A stretch of 64,000 nucleotides of DNA, taken from assembly GCF_009763245.1 (NCBI RefSeq), contig NZ_WKJZ01000001.1, positions 496,001 to 560,000 on the forward strand. Direction: 5' to 3'. This document shows positions 47,924 to 57,375 of this stretch, in pieces. Within the stretch, counting starts at the first letter, position 1; each line of letters starts with the position of its first letter. Below the pieces are notes generated by a model. That model was not told the origin of the DNA. It saw only the letters and a program-made list of their open reading frames with translations, and did not search any database. The translations under genes and the position numbers were made by a program. The DNA is from Pseudomonas xionganensis. Lineage in GTDB: Bacteria; Pseudomonadota; Gammaproteobacteria; Pseudomonadales; Pseudomonadaceae.

Positions 47924-48012
47924 GGGTAGGCTCCTGAACTGGTGGGGCCATGCTAGGCAGAAGATTGGCCTGTTGTAAGATCCACTTCTTGCGACTTTCA
48001 TGGGGCCAATCC

Positions 48013-49476
48013 ATGCCGCTGTCCACGCCGCTTCCCGTCGACCTCTCCGGCATCCGCCTCGACCCGGCCCAGGGTCTGGCGCGCCAGCTGTATCAGGCCC
48101 TGCGCGAGCGCATTCTCGATGGCCGCCTGGTGGGTGGCACCCGCCTGCCGGCCAGCCGCGACCTCGCCGTACTGCTGGGCATCTCCCGCAATAGCGTGAC
48201 CCGCGCCTTCGACCAGCTGTATGCCGAGGGTTATGTGCAGGGCCGTGTCGGTGCCGGCACCTATGTCGCCGAGCTGGCCGCGGTGGTGCGCGCGCCTGCC
48301 GCCGTGGGCACCACACCCGTTCGCCCGGCCATGCAGCGCCTGCAGCGGCACCATCTGCCCGAGCCGCTGGAGGGCGCGCCGCGGGCCTTTCGCGTCGGCG
48401 TGCCGGCCTTCGACCTGTTTCCCTTCGAGACCTGGGCGCGGCTCAGCGCGCGCTTCTGGCGCAAGCCCTCGGCGGCGCGCCTGGGCTATGGCGATCCGGC
48501 CGGCGACGCCCAGCTGCGCGAGCTGATCGCCGCCTACCTGCGCAACAGCCGCGGCCTGCACTGCGATCCGGCGCAGATCCTGGTGACCTGCGGCGCCCAG
48601 CAGGCCATCAGCCTGTGTGCGCAATTGCTGGTCGAGCCAGGCGATCGGGTGGCCATCGAGAACCCCGGCTATCGCGCCGCCGGCCATGCCTTCGCCGTGG
48701 CCGGCGCGCAGTTGCAGGGGATCCCGGTGGATGGCGAGGGACTGGACACCGCGGCGCTGGAGCGTGCCGGGGATTGCCGCCTGGCCTATGTCACGCCCTC
48801 GCACCAGTATCCAACCGGAGTCACTCTGTCGCTGGCGCGGCGCCTGGAGCTGCTGGACTGGGCCGAGGGCCACGACGGCTGGATAGTCGAGGACGACTAC
48901 GATGGCGAGTACCGCTACAGCGGAACGCCCCTGGCCCCGCTGGCCGCCCTCGACCGCCAGGGCCGGGTGCTCTATGTCGGCACCTTCTGCAAGATCGCCT
49001 TCCCGGCGCTGCGCCTGGGCTACCTGGTGTTGCCGCCGGCCCTGGTTGAGTCCTTCGCCCGCCGCCGTGCCCTGGATATGCGCCACTCGGAGATCGGCAG
49101 CCAGGCGGTGATGGCCGAATTTATCGCCGCCGGCCACTTTCAGCGACATATCCGCCGTATGCGCAGCGCCGCCCGCAGTCGCCGCGATGCCCTGCTGGCC
49201 GGTTGGCCGCAGAATATTCCGGGCTGCGCGCCCTTGCCGACGGTGGAGGCCGGTCTGCACCTGTGCGTGCGGGTGACCAGCCTGGCCCGTGAACGCGAGC
49301 TGATCGCCGCTGCGGCCGAGGTGGGGGTGGAGTTGAATGCCCTGAGCGGCTACTGGCTGGCCGATAGCGCCGAGCCGGAAGACCAGCGTGCCGGCTTGGT
49401 GCTGGGCTTTGCCGCAGTGCCGGAGGCGCGTATCGCCGAGGCATTGCAGGCGCTGCGCCAAGCCTGGGGCCTTTAG
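48013..49476 (+). CDS. MocR-family regulator (GntR domain fused to aminotransferase fold)
   Basis: A protein of 487 residues. The GntR winged helix spans residues about 20-80 (GLARQLYQALRERILDGRLV; LGISRNSVTRAFDQLYAEGY). The fold-type I aminotransferase domain spans about 110-485, with the PLP region YVTPSHQYPTGVTLS, VEDDYDGEYRY and the lysine in GTFCKIAFPALRLGYLVLP. Such proteins sense pyridoxal phosphate or amino compounds. The divergent acetyltransferase/PaiB pair is the obvious target. Its stop overlaps the stop of the convergent MFS gene. Confidence 0.92.
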   Translation: MPLSTPLPVDLSGIRLDPAQGLARQLYQALRERILDGRLVGGTRLPASRDLAVLLGISRNSVTRAFDQLYAEGYVQGRVGAGTYVAELAAVVRAPAAVGTTPVRPAMQRLQRHHLPEPLEGAPRAFRVGVPAFDLFPFETWARLSARFWRKPSAARLGYGDPAGDAQLRELIAAYLRNSRGLHCDPAQILVTCGAQQAISLCAQLLVEPGDRVAIENPGYRAAGHAFAVAGAQLQGIPVDGEGLDTAALERAGDCRLAYVTPSHQYPTGVTLSLARRLELLDWAEGHDGWIVEDDYDGEYRYSGTPLAPLAALDRQGRVLYVGTFCKIAFPALRLGYLVLPPALVESFARRRALDMRHSEIGSQAVMAEFIAAGHFQRHIRRMRSAARSRRDALLAGWPQNIPGCAPLPTVEAGLHLCVRVTSLARERELIAAAAEVGVELNALSGYWLADSAEPEDQRAGLVLGFAAVPEARIAEALQALRQAWGL

Positions 49477-50693
49477 CTGGCCATATCCAGACCTGCAGCG
49501 GGCAACGCCGGCCGATAGGCCCTTAACCGCCCCAGGCGCCAGGCGGCCAGGCTGAACAGCAGGCTGAGCAGGGCGCCGCACAGGAGCAGGGCCTGGTCGG
49601 CCGGCAGCTGTTCCAGCAGCAGGCCGGCGCCCAGACCGCCGGCGGCCGGCACCACCTGGCTGGTGATGGTGTAGAGGCTGAGCAGGCGCCCGCGCAGCCG
49701 CGCTTCACTTTCCTGCTGCAGCAGGGCGACGATCAGGCTGACCGCAATCCCGGCGCCCATGCCGTTCAGGCCCAGGCAGAGCAAGGCGCCAGCCAGGCTG
49801 CTCTGGGCGCCCAGGGCACTTAAAGCCAGACCGCTGACTAGGGCGCAGGCCAGCAGCACCCGGCCCTGGCCGAAGCGCCGCGCCAGGGGCAAAGCCAGGG
49901 CGCCGCCCAGCAGCAGGGCCAGGGCCAGGGCGCCGAGAAACAGGCCGCGGCCCAGTTCACCGAGCAGCAGGTGCTGCTGGGCGAAGCGCGGCAGCATCAC
50001 CTGGATCGGCCCCATGGCCAGGTAGATCAGTACGGCGCTGAGCAGCGCCTGGGCCAGCAGCGGGGTGCCGAGGGCATAGCCCAGGCCCTGGCGGATGCGC
50101 TGCAGCACATGGCCGTCGCCGCCCAGGGCCGGCACCCGCAGGCCCAGCAGTAACAGCGCGGCCAGGGTAAACAGGCCCAGGCCCAGGCCGTGCACCGCTT
50201 CCCAGCCGCCCTGCAGGCGGGCCAGGGCCAGCAGCAGCGGGGCCAGGCCAAAACCGAGCATTACCAGGGCATTGAACAGCACCGCCAGGCGGGCCTGCTC
50301 GGCGCCGGCCAGGCGACCGAGCAGGGCCATGCGCGCCGGCGCCAGCAGGGCCCAGCCGACCCCGGCGCAGCTGGCGCCGAGCAGGTACAGCGGCACGCCA
50401 AACTGGTTGAAGCGGTGGGCGGCGGCCAGCGCCAGCAGGGCCAGGGCGAAGGCGCCATGGGCCAGCTGGGCGATGCGCTGCGGCGAATGCTGGTCGCACC
50501 AGGCCCCGGCCGGCCAGCCCAGCAGCAGCGGCACGCCGAAGCACAGGGCGAAGCCGGCGCCGGCCAGGGCATCGCGGCCCCAGACATCCTGGGCGTAGAG
50601 GATCACCGTGTAGTTGGTCAGGTGCCCGGCGAGAAAGCCGGCCAGGCAGGCGATAAAGAAGCGGATCAGATCCCAGCGGCTGTAGACGGGCAC
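49473..50693 (-). CDS. MFS transporter
   Basis: A protein of 406 residues with about 12 membrane segments. The start is the GTG that follows GGAG by 6 bases; a GTG four codons earlier is also in frame. LGWPAGAWCDQHSPQRIAQL after TM2 is the MFS motif A. VNIt-type drug or siderophore signatures are not clear, and the cargo is unknown. The protein is rich in Ala, Leu and Gly. It lies after the haem-c propeller operon on the same strand. Confidence 0.85.
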   Translation of the reverse strand: MPVYSRWDLIRFFIACLAGFLAGHLTNYTVILYAQDVWGRDALAGAGFALCFGVPLLLGWPAGAWCDQHSPQRIAQLAHGAFALALLALAAAHRFNQFGVPLYLLGASCAGVGWALLAPARMALLGRLAGAEQARLAVLFNALVMLGFGLAPLLLALARLQGGWEAVHGLGLGLFTLAALLLLGLRVPALGGDGHVLQRIRQGLGYALGTPLLAQALLSAVLIYLAMGPIQVMLPRFAQQHLLLGELGRGLFLGALALALLLGGALALPLARRFGQGRVLLACALVSGLALSALGAQSSLAGALLCLGLNGMGAGIAVSLIVALLQQESEARLRGRLLSLYTITSQVVPAAGGLGAGLLLEQLPADQALLLCGALLSLLFSLAAWRLGRLRAYRPALPAAGLDMAS

Positions 50694-50742
50694 GGCAATC
50701 TCCACAAGGCAGGCGGGCGCAGGGCACCCGCCGAAGCTGCCA

Positions 50743-52521
50743 TCACTCGCCGGGAATCAGGCGGATCAGGGTCGGCTGGCCGTCTTCGATCTGCCAGCTG
50801 GGGAAGGCGCTGTTGCTGGTGTAGATGCTGCCATCGGCGGCGATCTCCACATCCCGGGTAAAGCTGACCTTGCGCGGCAGCGGGTAGGTGCGCCATTCGC
50901 CGCTGGCAATATCCAGGCGCAGCAGGGTGTCGGAGCTGGTGCCGTTGACCCAGACCTGCTGGCGCTGGCGGTCGACATTCAGCGAGTAGGGGGTTTCCAC
51001 GTCATTGATCGCGCTGGGCAGGGGGAAGTCGGTAAAGCTGCCGTCGGCGGGGCGATAGCGCACGATCTTGCCCTCGGGGAAGGCGCTGATCCACAGGTCG
51101 CCCACGGCATCCACGCGCATGCGTCGCGGCGCCTGGAACGGTGTGTCGATCACCTGCACGCTGTCGTCGGCCGGGTCGATCACGCCGATGGAGTCGGCAT
51201 GCAGGCGGGCGAACCAGACCTTGCCGTCCGGGGCGATATCGATGCCATAGGGCATGGGCATGCCGCTGACCCGCTCGTCCACCGGCAGCCAGTGCATCGG
51301 CAGGCCCCAGTTCATCAGCCTGCGCACCACGCCGTTGAGGGCCAGGCCGATGGACTCCTTGGTGCTGCGCGCAGGCAGGTCATACAGGCGGAACTCGCCG
51401 CTGGCCCGGTCGAAGCGCGCCACCTGATTGGACAGCGCCAGGGTGAACCAGACCCGGTCCTGGGCGTCGATCCGCACCGTGTGCGGGTACAGGCCCTGGT
51501 CGAAATAGTGGGTGGTAAAGGTCTTGCTGGCCGGGTCGAACTCGAACAGGCGGCGCTGCAGCGAGGGGGTGATAAAGATATGGCCGTCCTTCGGCGATTC
51601 GGCGAAGGAGTGGATGCCGGCGGTGGTTTCCAGCTTGGGGTAGGTCTTCAGGCGGCCGCTGAACAGCCCGCCGATCTCGTCGCCCTTATCCACCGGGGTC
51701 TTGTAGACCACGGCCTGACCGGTGCGCGGGTCGATCTCCCACAGGCGGTCCTGCAGGTTGTCGCCGACATAGACCTTGCCGTTGGAATGCAGCAGCAGGT
51801 CGTGCATCTGCGAGAAGGCATCACCCAGGGGCCATTCGACAATCCGGCTGCTGCTCAGGTGGTCCTCCCAGGGCTTGGCCCGGGGCACCTTGTGCGGGTT
51901 CTGGCGCAGATCGGCATAGCCCTTGTGGAACACCTCCAGCAGCGGCTGTTCCAGCTTGCTGGCCGGGCGCGCGCCGTAGGCGATCATGCGCTCCAGCACC
52001 TGCTGCCATTCCTCCAGGCTGCGCTCGCGGCGCATAAAGAAGCTGCCCTGCTGGTGGCAGAAGCCGCACTGCTCCAGGGCGGTCTTGCGCAGGGCCTCGT
52101 CGCCGCCGAAGTCGAGGGCGGCGAACCAGGCGTTGGCTGGCTGCTGGGCGGCCAGGGCGGCCGGGTCGGTTTCCGCCTGCAGGCGCAGGGTCAGCACGGC
52201 GTCGTGGGCCACGCCGTTCTGTTGCAGGTCACGGTAGCCGGGTACGCGCACCCGCAGGTTGAGGCTGACCGGCTCGGCGTAGTCGATCTGCAGGCGCCCG
52301 TCGGCGCCGCTGAAGCCGGTGATCTCCGGGCTGATGCGCTGCTCGCTGCGTTCACGCGGGTAGCCGTTGTCGTCACCGGCGGCGCGCCAGGGCCGTTCGG
52401 CCTTGAGGCTGACCATGGCCTGCGCCAGGGGCTGGCCGCCTGCGTCGCTGATCTGCAGTTGCAGGGCGCCTGCCGGCAGGCTGACGGCGAGCAGGGTGAG
52501 GCTGAGAAGGGTGTTACGCAT
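50743..52521 (-). CDS. Periplasmic haem-c protein with Vgb-like beta-propeller
   Basis: A protein of 592 residues with a signal peptide (MRNTLLSLTLLAVSLPAGAL). Residues about 21-115 resemble a carboxypeptidase-regulatory-like beta-sandwich. A c-type haem motif CGFCH lies at 152-156. Residues about 210-590 are repeated strands of a virginiamycin-B-lyase-like propeller (GKVYVGDNLQDRLWEIDPRT; GKVWFARLHADSIGVIDPAD; GDLWISAFPEGKIVRYRPAD). Haem plus propeller suggests a redox or sensing protein rather than a streptogramin lyase. It overlaps the upstream SDR gene by 8 bases. Confidence 0.82.
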   Translation of the reverse strand: MRNTLLSLTLLAVSLPAGALQLQISDAGGQPLAQAMVSLKAERPWRAAGDDNGYPRERSEQRISPEITGFSGADGRLQIDYAEPVSLNLRVRVPGYRDLQQNGVAHDAVLTLRLQAETDPAALAAQQPANAWFAALDFGGDEALRKTALEQCGFCHQQGSFFMRRERSLEEWQQVLERMIAYGARPASKLEQPLLEVFHKGYADLRQNPHKVPRAKPWEDHLSSSRIVEWPLGDAFSQMHDLLLHSNGKVYVGDNLQDRLWEIDPRTGQAVVYKTPVDKGDEIGGLFSGRLKTYPKLETTAGIHSFAESPKDGHIFITPSLQRRLFEFDPASKTFTTHYFDQGLYPHTVRIDAQDRVWFTLALSNQVARFDRASGEFRLYDLPARSTKESIGLALNGVVRRLMNWGLPMHWLPVDERVSGMPMPYGIDIAPDGKVWFARLHADSIGVIDPADDSVQVIDTPFQAPRRMRVDAVGDLWISAFPEGKIVRYRPADGSFTDFPLPSAINDVETPYSLNVDRQRQQVWVNGTSSDTLLRLDIASGEWRTYPLPRKVSFTRDVEIAADGSIYTSNSAFPSWQIEDGQPTLIRLIPGE

Positions 52522-53473
52522 GCTGCATCCCCTGGGCGTCGAGAAAGGCGATAAAGGCTTCGCGGCTGCTGTAGCGCGGCGTATAGCCGAACTCCTGCTT
52601 GAGCCGCTGGTTGGCCAGCACCGGGCGGTAGCGCAGAAAGTCCACCTGCTCGGGGCCGTACTGGGACAGGCGCAGGGGCTTGAGCACGGCCAGCAGGCCA
52701 CGGATCAGGCCGGCGGGCAGGGGCAGGTAGGGCTTGCCGAGAATCCCGGCGATCTCGCGCAGGCTCAGGGCGCCGTCGCCGGCCAGGTTGTAGATGCCGC
52801 AGGCGCGTCGCTCCAGGCCACGGATGATGATGCTGACCACGTCCTGATCCCAGATAAACACGAAGCGGCTGTCGCGGCCGCGAATGCCCAACACCCGGGG
52901 CTTCTTGAACATGTCGGTGATCTGGTTATCGACCCGTTTGCCGAGCACGGTGCCGGGACGCAGGATCAGCTGGCCCAGCTGCGGATGCTGCTGCCGCGCC
53001 GCGCTCAGCAACTCCTCCACCTCGCGCTTGTGCTTGGCATAGGCGAAGTGCGGATGGCCGCGCAGCGGCTGCTGCTCGTCCAGCCACTCGGCATTCTCGG
53101 CGTGGTAGCCATAGGCGGCGCCGGAGCTGGTGACGATCAGCTGCTCGACGCCCGCGCGCGCTGCCGCCTCGACCAGAGCCCGGGTGCCGCCCACGTCGAT
53201 GGCGTGCAGCTGCGCCGCGCTCATGCCCGGCGGCGGGGTGACCACCGACGCCAGGTGGACGATGGCCTGGGGCTGCCAGTGCGCCACGCACTGCTGCACG
53301 GCCAGGGGCTGGCCCATGTCCAGCTGCACGGGCTCGACATTGCTCGGCAGGCCGGCGCGGTTCAGGGGGCGGATATCGCTGGCGATCAGGCTCCAGTCCG
53401 GATGCTGGACAGCCAGTTGATCGAGCAGTTGGCGACCGATAAAGCCGGCCGCTCCGGTAATCAGGACACGCAT
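52514..53473 (-). CDS. NAD-dependent epimerase/dehydratase (extended SDR)
   Basis: A protein of 319 residues starting at MRVLITGAAGFIGRQLLDQL, with the cofactor motif TGAAGFIG and the active-site Tyr-x-x-x-Lys as FAYAKHK. LASVVTPP marks the substrate side. Substrates of such enzymes range from nucleotide sugars to sterols. CGGAG lies before the ATG. It shares an operon with the haem-c propeller gene, but the link between the two functions is not known. Confidence 0.88.
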   Translation of the reverse strand: MRVLITGAAGFIGRQLLDQLAVQHPDWSLIASDIRPLNRAGLPSNVEPVQLDMGQPLAVQQCVAHWQPQAIVHLASVVTPPPGMSAAQLHAIDVGGTRALVEAAARAGVEQLIVTSSGAAYGYHAENAEWLDEQQPLRGHPHFAYAKHKREVEELLSAARQQHPQLGQLILRPGTVLGKRVDNQITDMFKKPRVLGIRGRDSRFVFIWDQDVVSIIIRGLERRACGIYNLAGDGALSLREIAGILGKPYLPLPAGLIRGLLAVLKPLRLSQYGPEQVDFLRYRPVLANQRLKQEFGYTPRYSSREAFIAFLDAQGMQHA

Positions 53474-53520
53474 GGGGAACTCCGGGCACAAAGCATTCAC
53501 AGGTTGCTGGCCGCGGATTG

Positions 53521-53578
53521 GCAGGGTGCGCTGCGCGCACCGCGCAGTTTGACCTGTGGTGCGCACGGCGCAGCCTAC
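53521..53578. repeat. REP-like inverted pair (GGTGCGC type)
   Basis: GCAGGGTGCGCTGCGCGCAC and GTGGTGCGCACGGCGCAGCC followed by TAC form a diverged inverted pair. It lies in the 331-base gap between the SDR and SpmAB-like genes; the rest of that gap shows no gene. Confidence 0.68.
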
Positions 53579-53749
53579 CCAGTGTTTCAGCCCATGGCGC
53601 AGCAACCACCATGTGGCAAGCCTAGGCCCTGGCGCGCCGGCAGGCTGTGGCAAGGGCTGCCAAAGAGTCTGACCTAAGGTGCCAGGTGGCGATCGATCAG
53701 GCGTGGGGCAGGAATGCCGCCAGGCTTGTCCGTCATGCAGGCCGGCAGT

Positions 53750-53780
53750 GGTGGACATGGCTTTGCCATGTCCACCCTAC
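53750..53780 (-). repeat. REP-like unit (GGTGGACATGGC type)
   Basis: On the minus strand it reads GTAGGGTGGACATGGC, then AAAGCCATGTCCACC: a 12-base stem with a short loop after GTAG. It is a third sequence subtype. It is 24 bases after the stop of the SpmAB-like gene and may terminate its transcript. Confidence 0.8.
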
Positions 53781-53804
53781 GCGCCAAGGCGCCCGGTGTG
53801 GCTG

Positions 53805-55034
53805 TCAGCCAAAGAACCAGTAGCACACGGCAATGGCGGCCAGTATCCCGGCCAGGTCGGCCACCAGGGCACAGCCCACGGCATGGCGGGCGCGCTGGAT
53901 GCCCACCGCGCCGAAGTACACCGCCAGCACGTAGAAAGTGGTTTCCGTGCTGCCCTGTACGGTGGCGGCGAGCAGGGCGGGGAAGCTGTCCACGCCGAAG
54001 TTCTGCATGGTTTCGATTAGCATGGCCCGCGCCGCGCTGCCGGAGAAGGGCTTCATCAGTGCGGTGGGCAGGGCGTCGATAAAGCGCGTGTCCCAGCCCA
54101 GGGCCTCGATCAGCCAGCGCACCCCGTCCAGGCCGAAATCCAGGGCGCCCGAGGCGCGCAGCACACCGATGGCGCAGAGCATGGCCACCAGATAGGGCAG
54201 CAGATTCTTGGCCACGTCGAAGCCTTCCTTGGCGCCGTCGATAAAGCTCTCGTACACCGGCACCCGGCGCGCGGCGCCCACCAGCAGAAACAGCAGGATC
54301 AGGCCAAACAGAGTGAGGTTGCCGAGCAGCGAGGACAGCGCACCGAGGGCTGTGACGCTAAGGCCGGCAAGCAGCGCCATAAAGCCGCCCAAGAGCAGCG
54401 CGCCGGGCACCAGATAGGCCAGCACCACCGGGTCCCTCAGACGCAGACGCTGGACCAGGGCGACCGCCAGCAGGCCGGCCAGGGTCGAGGCGCTGGTGGC
54501 CAGCAGGATTGGCAGAAACACCAGGGTCGGGTCCTCGGCGCCCTGCTGCACCCGGTACATGAATATCGACACCGGCAGCAGGGTCAGGGACGAGGTGTTG
54601 AGCACAAGAAAGAGAATCTGCGCATTGCTCGCCATCGTGGGGATGGGGTTGAGCTCCTGCAGGGCGCGCATGGCCTTGAGGCCGATGGGGGTGGCGGCGT
54701 TGTCCAGGCCCAGGCCGTTGGCAGCGAAGTTCATGGTGATCAGGCCGAGGGCCGGGTGACCGCGCGGGACCTCCGGCATCAGGCGGGCGAACAGCGGGCC
54801 CAGCAGACGCCCGAGCAGGTTCACCAGGCCGGCCTGTTCGGCGATGCGCAGCAGGCCCAGCCACAGGGTCAGGGTGCCGAACAGCACCACCATGACCTCC
54901 ACCGACAGCTTGGCCATGGCGAACAGGCTTTCCACCATGGCGCCGAACACGGCAGGGTCGCCCCCCAGCAGCCAGCGTGCCAGGGCAGCCACTGCCGCCA
55001 CCACGAAAAATCCCAGCCACAGGCCGTTCAGCAT
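53805..55034 (-). CDS. Nucleoside-recognition membrane protein (SpmA-SpmB-like fusion)
   Basis: A protein of 409 residues with about ten membrane segments and two Gate/nucleoside-recognition halves: first half MNFAANGLGLDNAATPIGLK and NAQILFLVLNTSSLTLLPVS (SpmA-like), second half YESFIDGAKEGFDVAKNLLP and AATVQGSTETTFYVLAVYFG (SpmB-like). In sporulating bacteria these halves are separate spore maturation proteins. Here a fused form occurs in a non-sporulating organism, as in other pseudomonads. The transported molecule is unknown. Confidence 0.9.
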   Translation of the reverse strand: MLNGLWLGFFVVAAVAALARWLLGGDPAVFGAMVESLFAMAKLSVEVMVVLFGTLTLWLGLLRIAEQAGLVNLLGRLLGPLFARLMPEVPRGHPALGLITMNFAANGLGLDNAATPIGLKAMRALQELNPIPTMASNAQILFLVLNTSSLTLLPVSIFMYRVQQGAEDPTLVFLPILLATSASTLAGLLAVALVQRLRLRDPVVLAYLVPGALLLGGFMALLAGLSVTALGALSSLLGNLTLFGLILLFLLVGAARRVPVYESFIDGAKEGFDVAKNLLPYLVAMLCAIGVLRASGALDFGLDGVRWLIEALGWDTRFIDALPTALMKPFSGSAARAMLIETMQNFGVDSFPALLAATVQGSTETTFYVLAVYFGAVGIQRARHAVGCALVADLAGILAAIAVCYWFFG

Positions 55035-55179
55035 TGCTCCCTATCCCCCGCAATGGTCAATCCGATGCCGTGCAGGATAAACACTTGGCGGGGCCTGACA
55101 TACTCTTTTACAGCGCGGGAACTTACCTTGTTGGTCCTGAGTCTCTAGCATCGCCCAAAACCGAGTCGAGCAGTCAGGT

Positions 55180-56892
55180 ATGTCCCTATCCCTTGCGTCC
55201 TTCACCCTGAATCCCTTCAACCCGTCATCCGATACACGCCAGCGTATTCTGCGGCTAATGGCGCTCACGACCCTGAGCAGCCTGCTGCTGATGGCAGACG
55301 ACTTCATCCAGCAGCTGTTCACTGCTGCCAACCAGGCCGAGCTGGAGCTGCGTTTTGTAGTGGTGGTCTGGCTGTTCAGCCTGGCCTTGTGGCTGGTGGC
55401 CATGCCCAGGCTGGTCACCGCCCTGCTGGTGCTGTTGGGCGGCATGCAGCTGATTCAGCTCAGCCATATCTCCTTTTTTGGCGAGCCTCTGAGCGGGCCC
55501 GATATTGCCAGCCTGTTCAGCGATTTTGCCGAGGTGCGGGAAACCGGCTGGCACAGCTTTGCCGACCACTGGCATGTGCTGCTCGCGGTGCTGTTGCCTT
55601 ACGCCGCGCTGATCACGCTGCATCGCTGGGTACCGTCGCGTATGGATCTACCACGCAGCCGCTGGGCGCTGCTGATCATCATCCTGGTGCTGGGCGCCAA
55701 GCCCTATCGCGCCACCTACCGTGATCTCAGCTCCTTTATGCCGGGGCCGACCCGTAGTGGTCTGCACAACAGCTTCAACGCCTTTGCCTTTTACGCCGTG
55801 CGCCTGGCCTTTCGTCCTGCAGATGCACTGCCGCCAGCGCCCTTCCTGCCCTATGTACTGAAACAGCAGCCCAGCGAAGCGCGTCATGTCTGGCTGGTGG
55901 TGGCTGATTCACTGCGCACGGATCGTCTGGGTGTCCTGGGCTATGAACGCAATACCACACCCAACCTCAATCGTCTGGCCGAGCAAGGGCAGTTGCTGGC
56001 CCGTCCCGGCATCGCGGCCGGGGTCTCTACAGCCGTCAGTCTGCCCAACCTGCTCAACCTGATCCGCGAGCCGGGTCAGGCCGAGCTGCTGCGCAGCCAG
56101 CCACACAACCTCTTTTCTCTGGCTCGCGAGGCGGGCTTCCGGACTCACTGGCTGTCGGCTCAGGAGTCCAAGTTGCTTAGCCATCTGGGTAGCCGTCACC
56201 TGGATGTCTCCATCACTCGCGAGGATCATCCGCTGCTCTTTTTCAAGCGTCACGACCATGCCCTGGTGGACCTGTTGGCACGTCAGGAATGGGCCGAGCG
56301 CAATTTTGTGGTGCTCAACCTGCGCACGGCGCACCTGCCCTATGAAGAAAACTACGACCAACATCCTGAGCCCTTGCCTCTATGGCCCACCGCGCGCCAA
56401 CTGCCCCGCGAGCAACGCCAGGCCAATGCCTATGACAACGCCGTGGGCTATCTGGATGATGTACTGGCCGAGATCATCGAGCAGTTCGAGCAGCTGGAAG
56501 GCGAACGCTACCTGCTGATTACCGGCGACCACGGCCAGTTGCTCGGCGAGCAGGGGCGCTGGGGGCACAACGACCTACTGCCCGAGGTGGCCGAAGTACC
56601 CATACTGGTGCTGGCCCGCGAGGGCGATGCATCCAGCCTGAAGAGCCTGGCCGACGAGCGCTGGGTCAGCCACTACGAAGCCGGGATCTGGCTGGCGCAG
56701 CGGCTCGGCTGGCAGGTTAGCAACCCCAATCAGCAGGTGGGTGAGCACTTTATCCAGGGCAAGCAGCTGTTTGGTGACAACATGATCAAACGCGTGGTCG
56801 AAGCCCCGGAGGGGCTCCGCTACGACGAGCCGGTATTGCTGAGTCGCTGGCTCAAGGATCTACCCGCCGCATCTGGGCCATCCATTCAGTGA
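55180..56892 (+). CDS. Phosphoethanolamine-transferase-like membrane protein (sulfatase fold)
   Basis: A protein of 570 residues. Four or five membrane segments lie in residues 25-175, then a periplasmic alkaline-phosphatase-fold domain. By comparison with EptA, the nucleophile is Thr284 (GVSTAVSLPN) and metal or substrate residues are Asp243 (VVADSLRTDR), His385 (TAHLPYEENY), Asp450-His451 (ITGDHGQLLGE) and His463 (WGHND). Position 243 is Asp where EptA has Glu. The likely role is transfer of a phospho-group to an envelope glycan. A weak ribosome site precedes the ATG. Confidence 0.82.
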   Translation: MSLSLASFTLNPFNPSSDTRQRILRLMALTTLSSLLLMADDFIQQLFTAANQAELELRFVVVVWLFSLALWLVAMPRLVTALLVLLGGMQLIQLSHISFFGEPLSGPDIASLFSDFAEVRETGWHSFADHWHVLLAVLLPYAALITLHRWVPSRMDLPRSRWALLIIILVLGAKPYRATYRDLSSFMPGPTRSGLHNSFNAFAFYAVRLAFRPADALPPAPFLPYVLKQQPSEARHVWLVVADSLRTDRLGVLGYERNTTPNLNRLAEQGQLLARPGIAAGVSTAVSLPNLLNLIREPGQAELLRSQPHNLFSLAREAGFRTHWLSAQESKLLSHLGSRHLDVSITREDHPLLFFKRHDHALVDLLARQEWAERNFVVLNLRTAHLPYEENYDQHPEPLPLWPTARQLPREQRQANAYDNAVGYLDDVLAEIIEQFEQLEGERYLLITGDHGQLLGEQGRWGHNDLLPEVAEVPILVLAREGDASSLKSLADERWVSHYEAGIWLAQRLGWQVSNPNQQVGEHFIQGKQLFGDNMIKRVVEAPEGLRYDEPVLLSRWLKDLPAASGPSIQ

Positions 56893-56958
56893 ATGAAGCT
56901 TGCAGGGCTCATGGACATGGCAGAGGCTGAGTGTCGATGCCATCCATGGGAACCCGTC

Positions 56959-57363
56959 ATGTCCAGTATCAACCCGAGCCGCGAGCAACTGGCCGCCTTC
57001 GCTGCCAACGTACCGAGCAATATCCCGATCCTGATGCTCAACCTGTTGCGTTATCGCGAGCAGGCCGCCTACCCGAGCGACAGTGGCGAGGCGCCCTGCA
57101 CTGGCCGTGAAGCCTACGCCCGTTACAGTCGCACCGCCCTGGCCAAGGTGCGCGGGGTAGGAGGCGAGGTGCAGGTGCTGGCTGCCGTGCAACTGGCCCT
57201 GATCGCGCCGGCCGAGGAGTGCTGGGACGAGCTGCTGCTGGTGCGCTACCCGTCCAGGGAGGCCTTTCTCGGCATGCTCGCCGATCCCGAGTACCAGGCC
57301 GCCACTGTGCACCGTACGGCAGCTCTGGTGGACTCGCGGCTGATCGCCAGCCTGCCGCGCTAG
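56959..57363 (+). CDS. DUF1330-like small protein
   Basis: A protein of 134 residues from MSSINPSREQ; in-frame codons back to 56893 are possible but unlikely. NIPILMLNLLRYREQAAY, then AYARYSRTALAKV and WDELLLVRYPSREAFLGMLA, then DPEYQAATVHRTAALVDSRL, are the order of a dimeric alpha-beta barrel of the DUF1330 type. No catalytic residue stands out. It is convergent with the amidase gene. Confidence 0.78.
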   Translation: MSSINPSREQLAAFAANVPSNIPILMLNLLRYREQAAYPSDSGEAPCTGREAYARYSRTALAKVRGVGGEVQVLAAVQLALIAPAEECWDELLLVRYPSREAFLGMLADPEYQAATVHRTAALVDSRLIASLPR

Positions 57364-57375
57364 CTGCCTGGTCAA

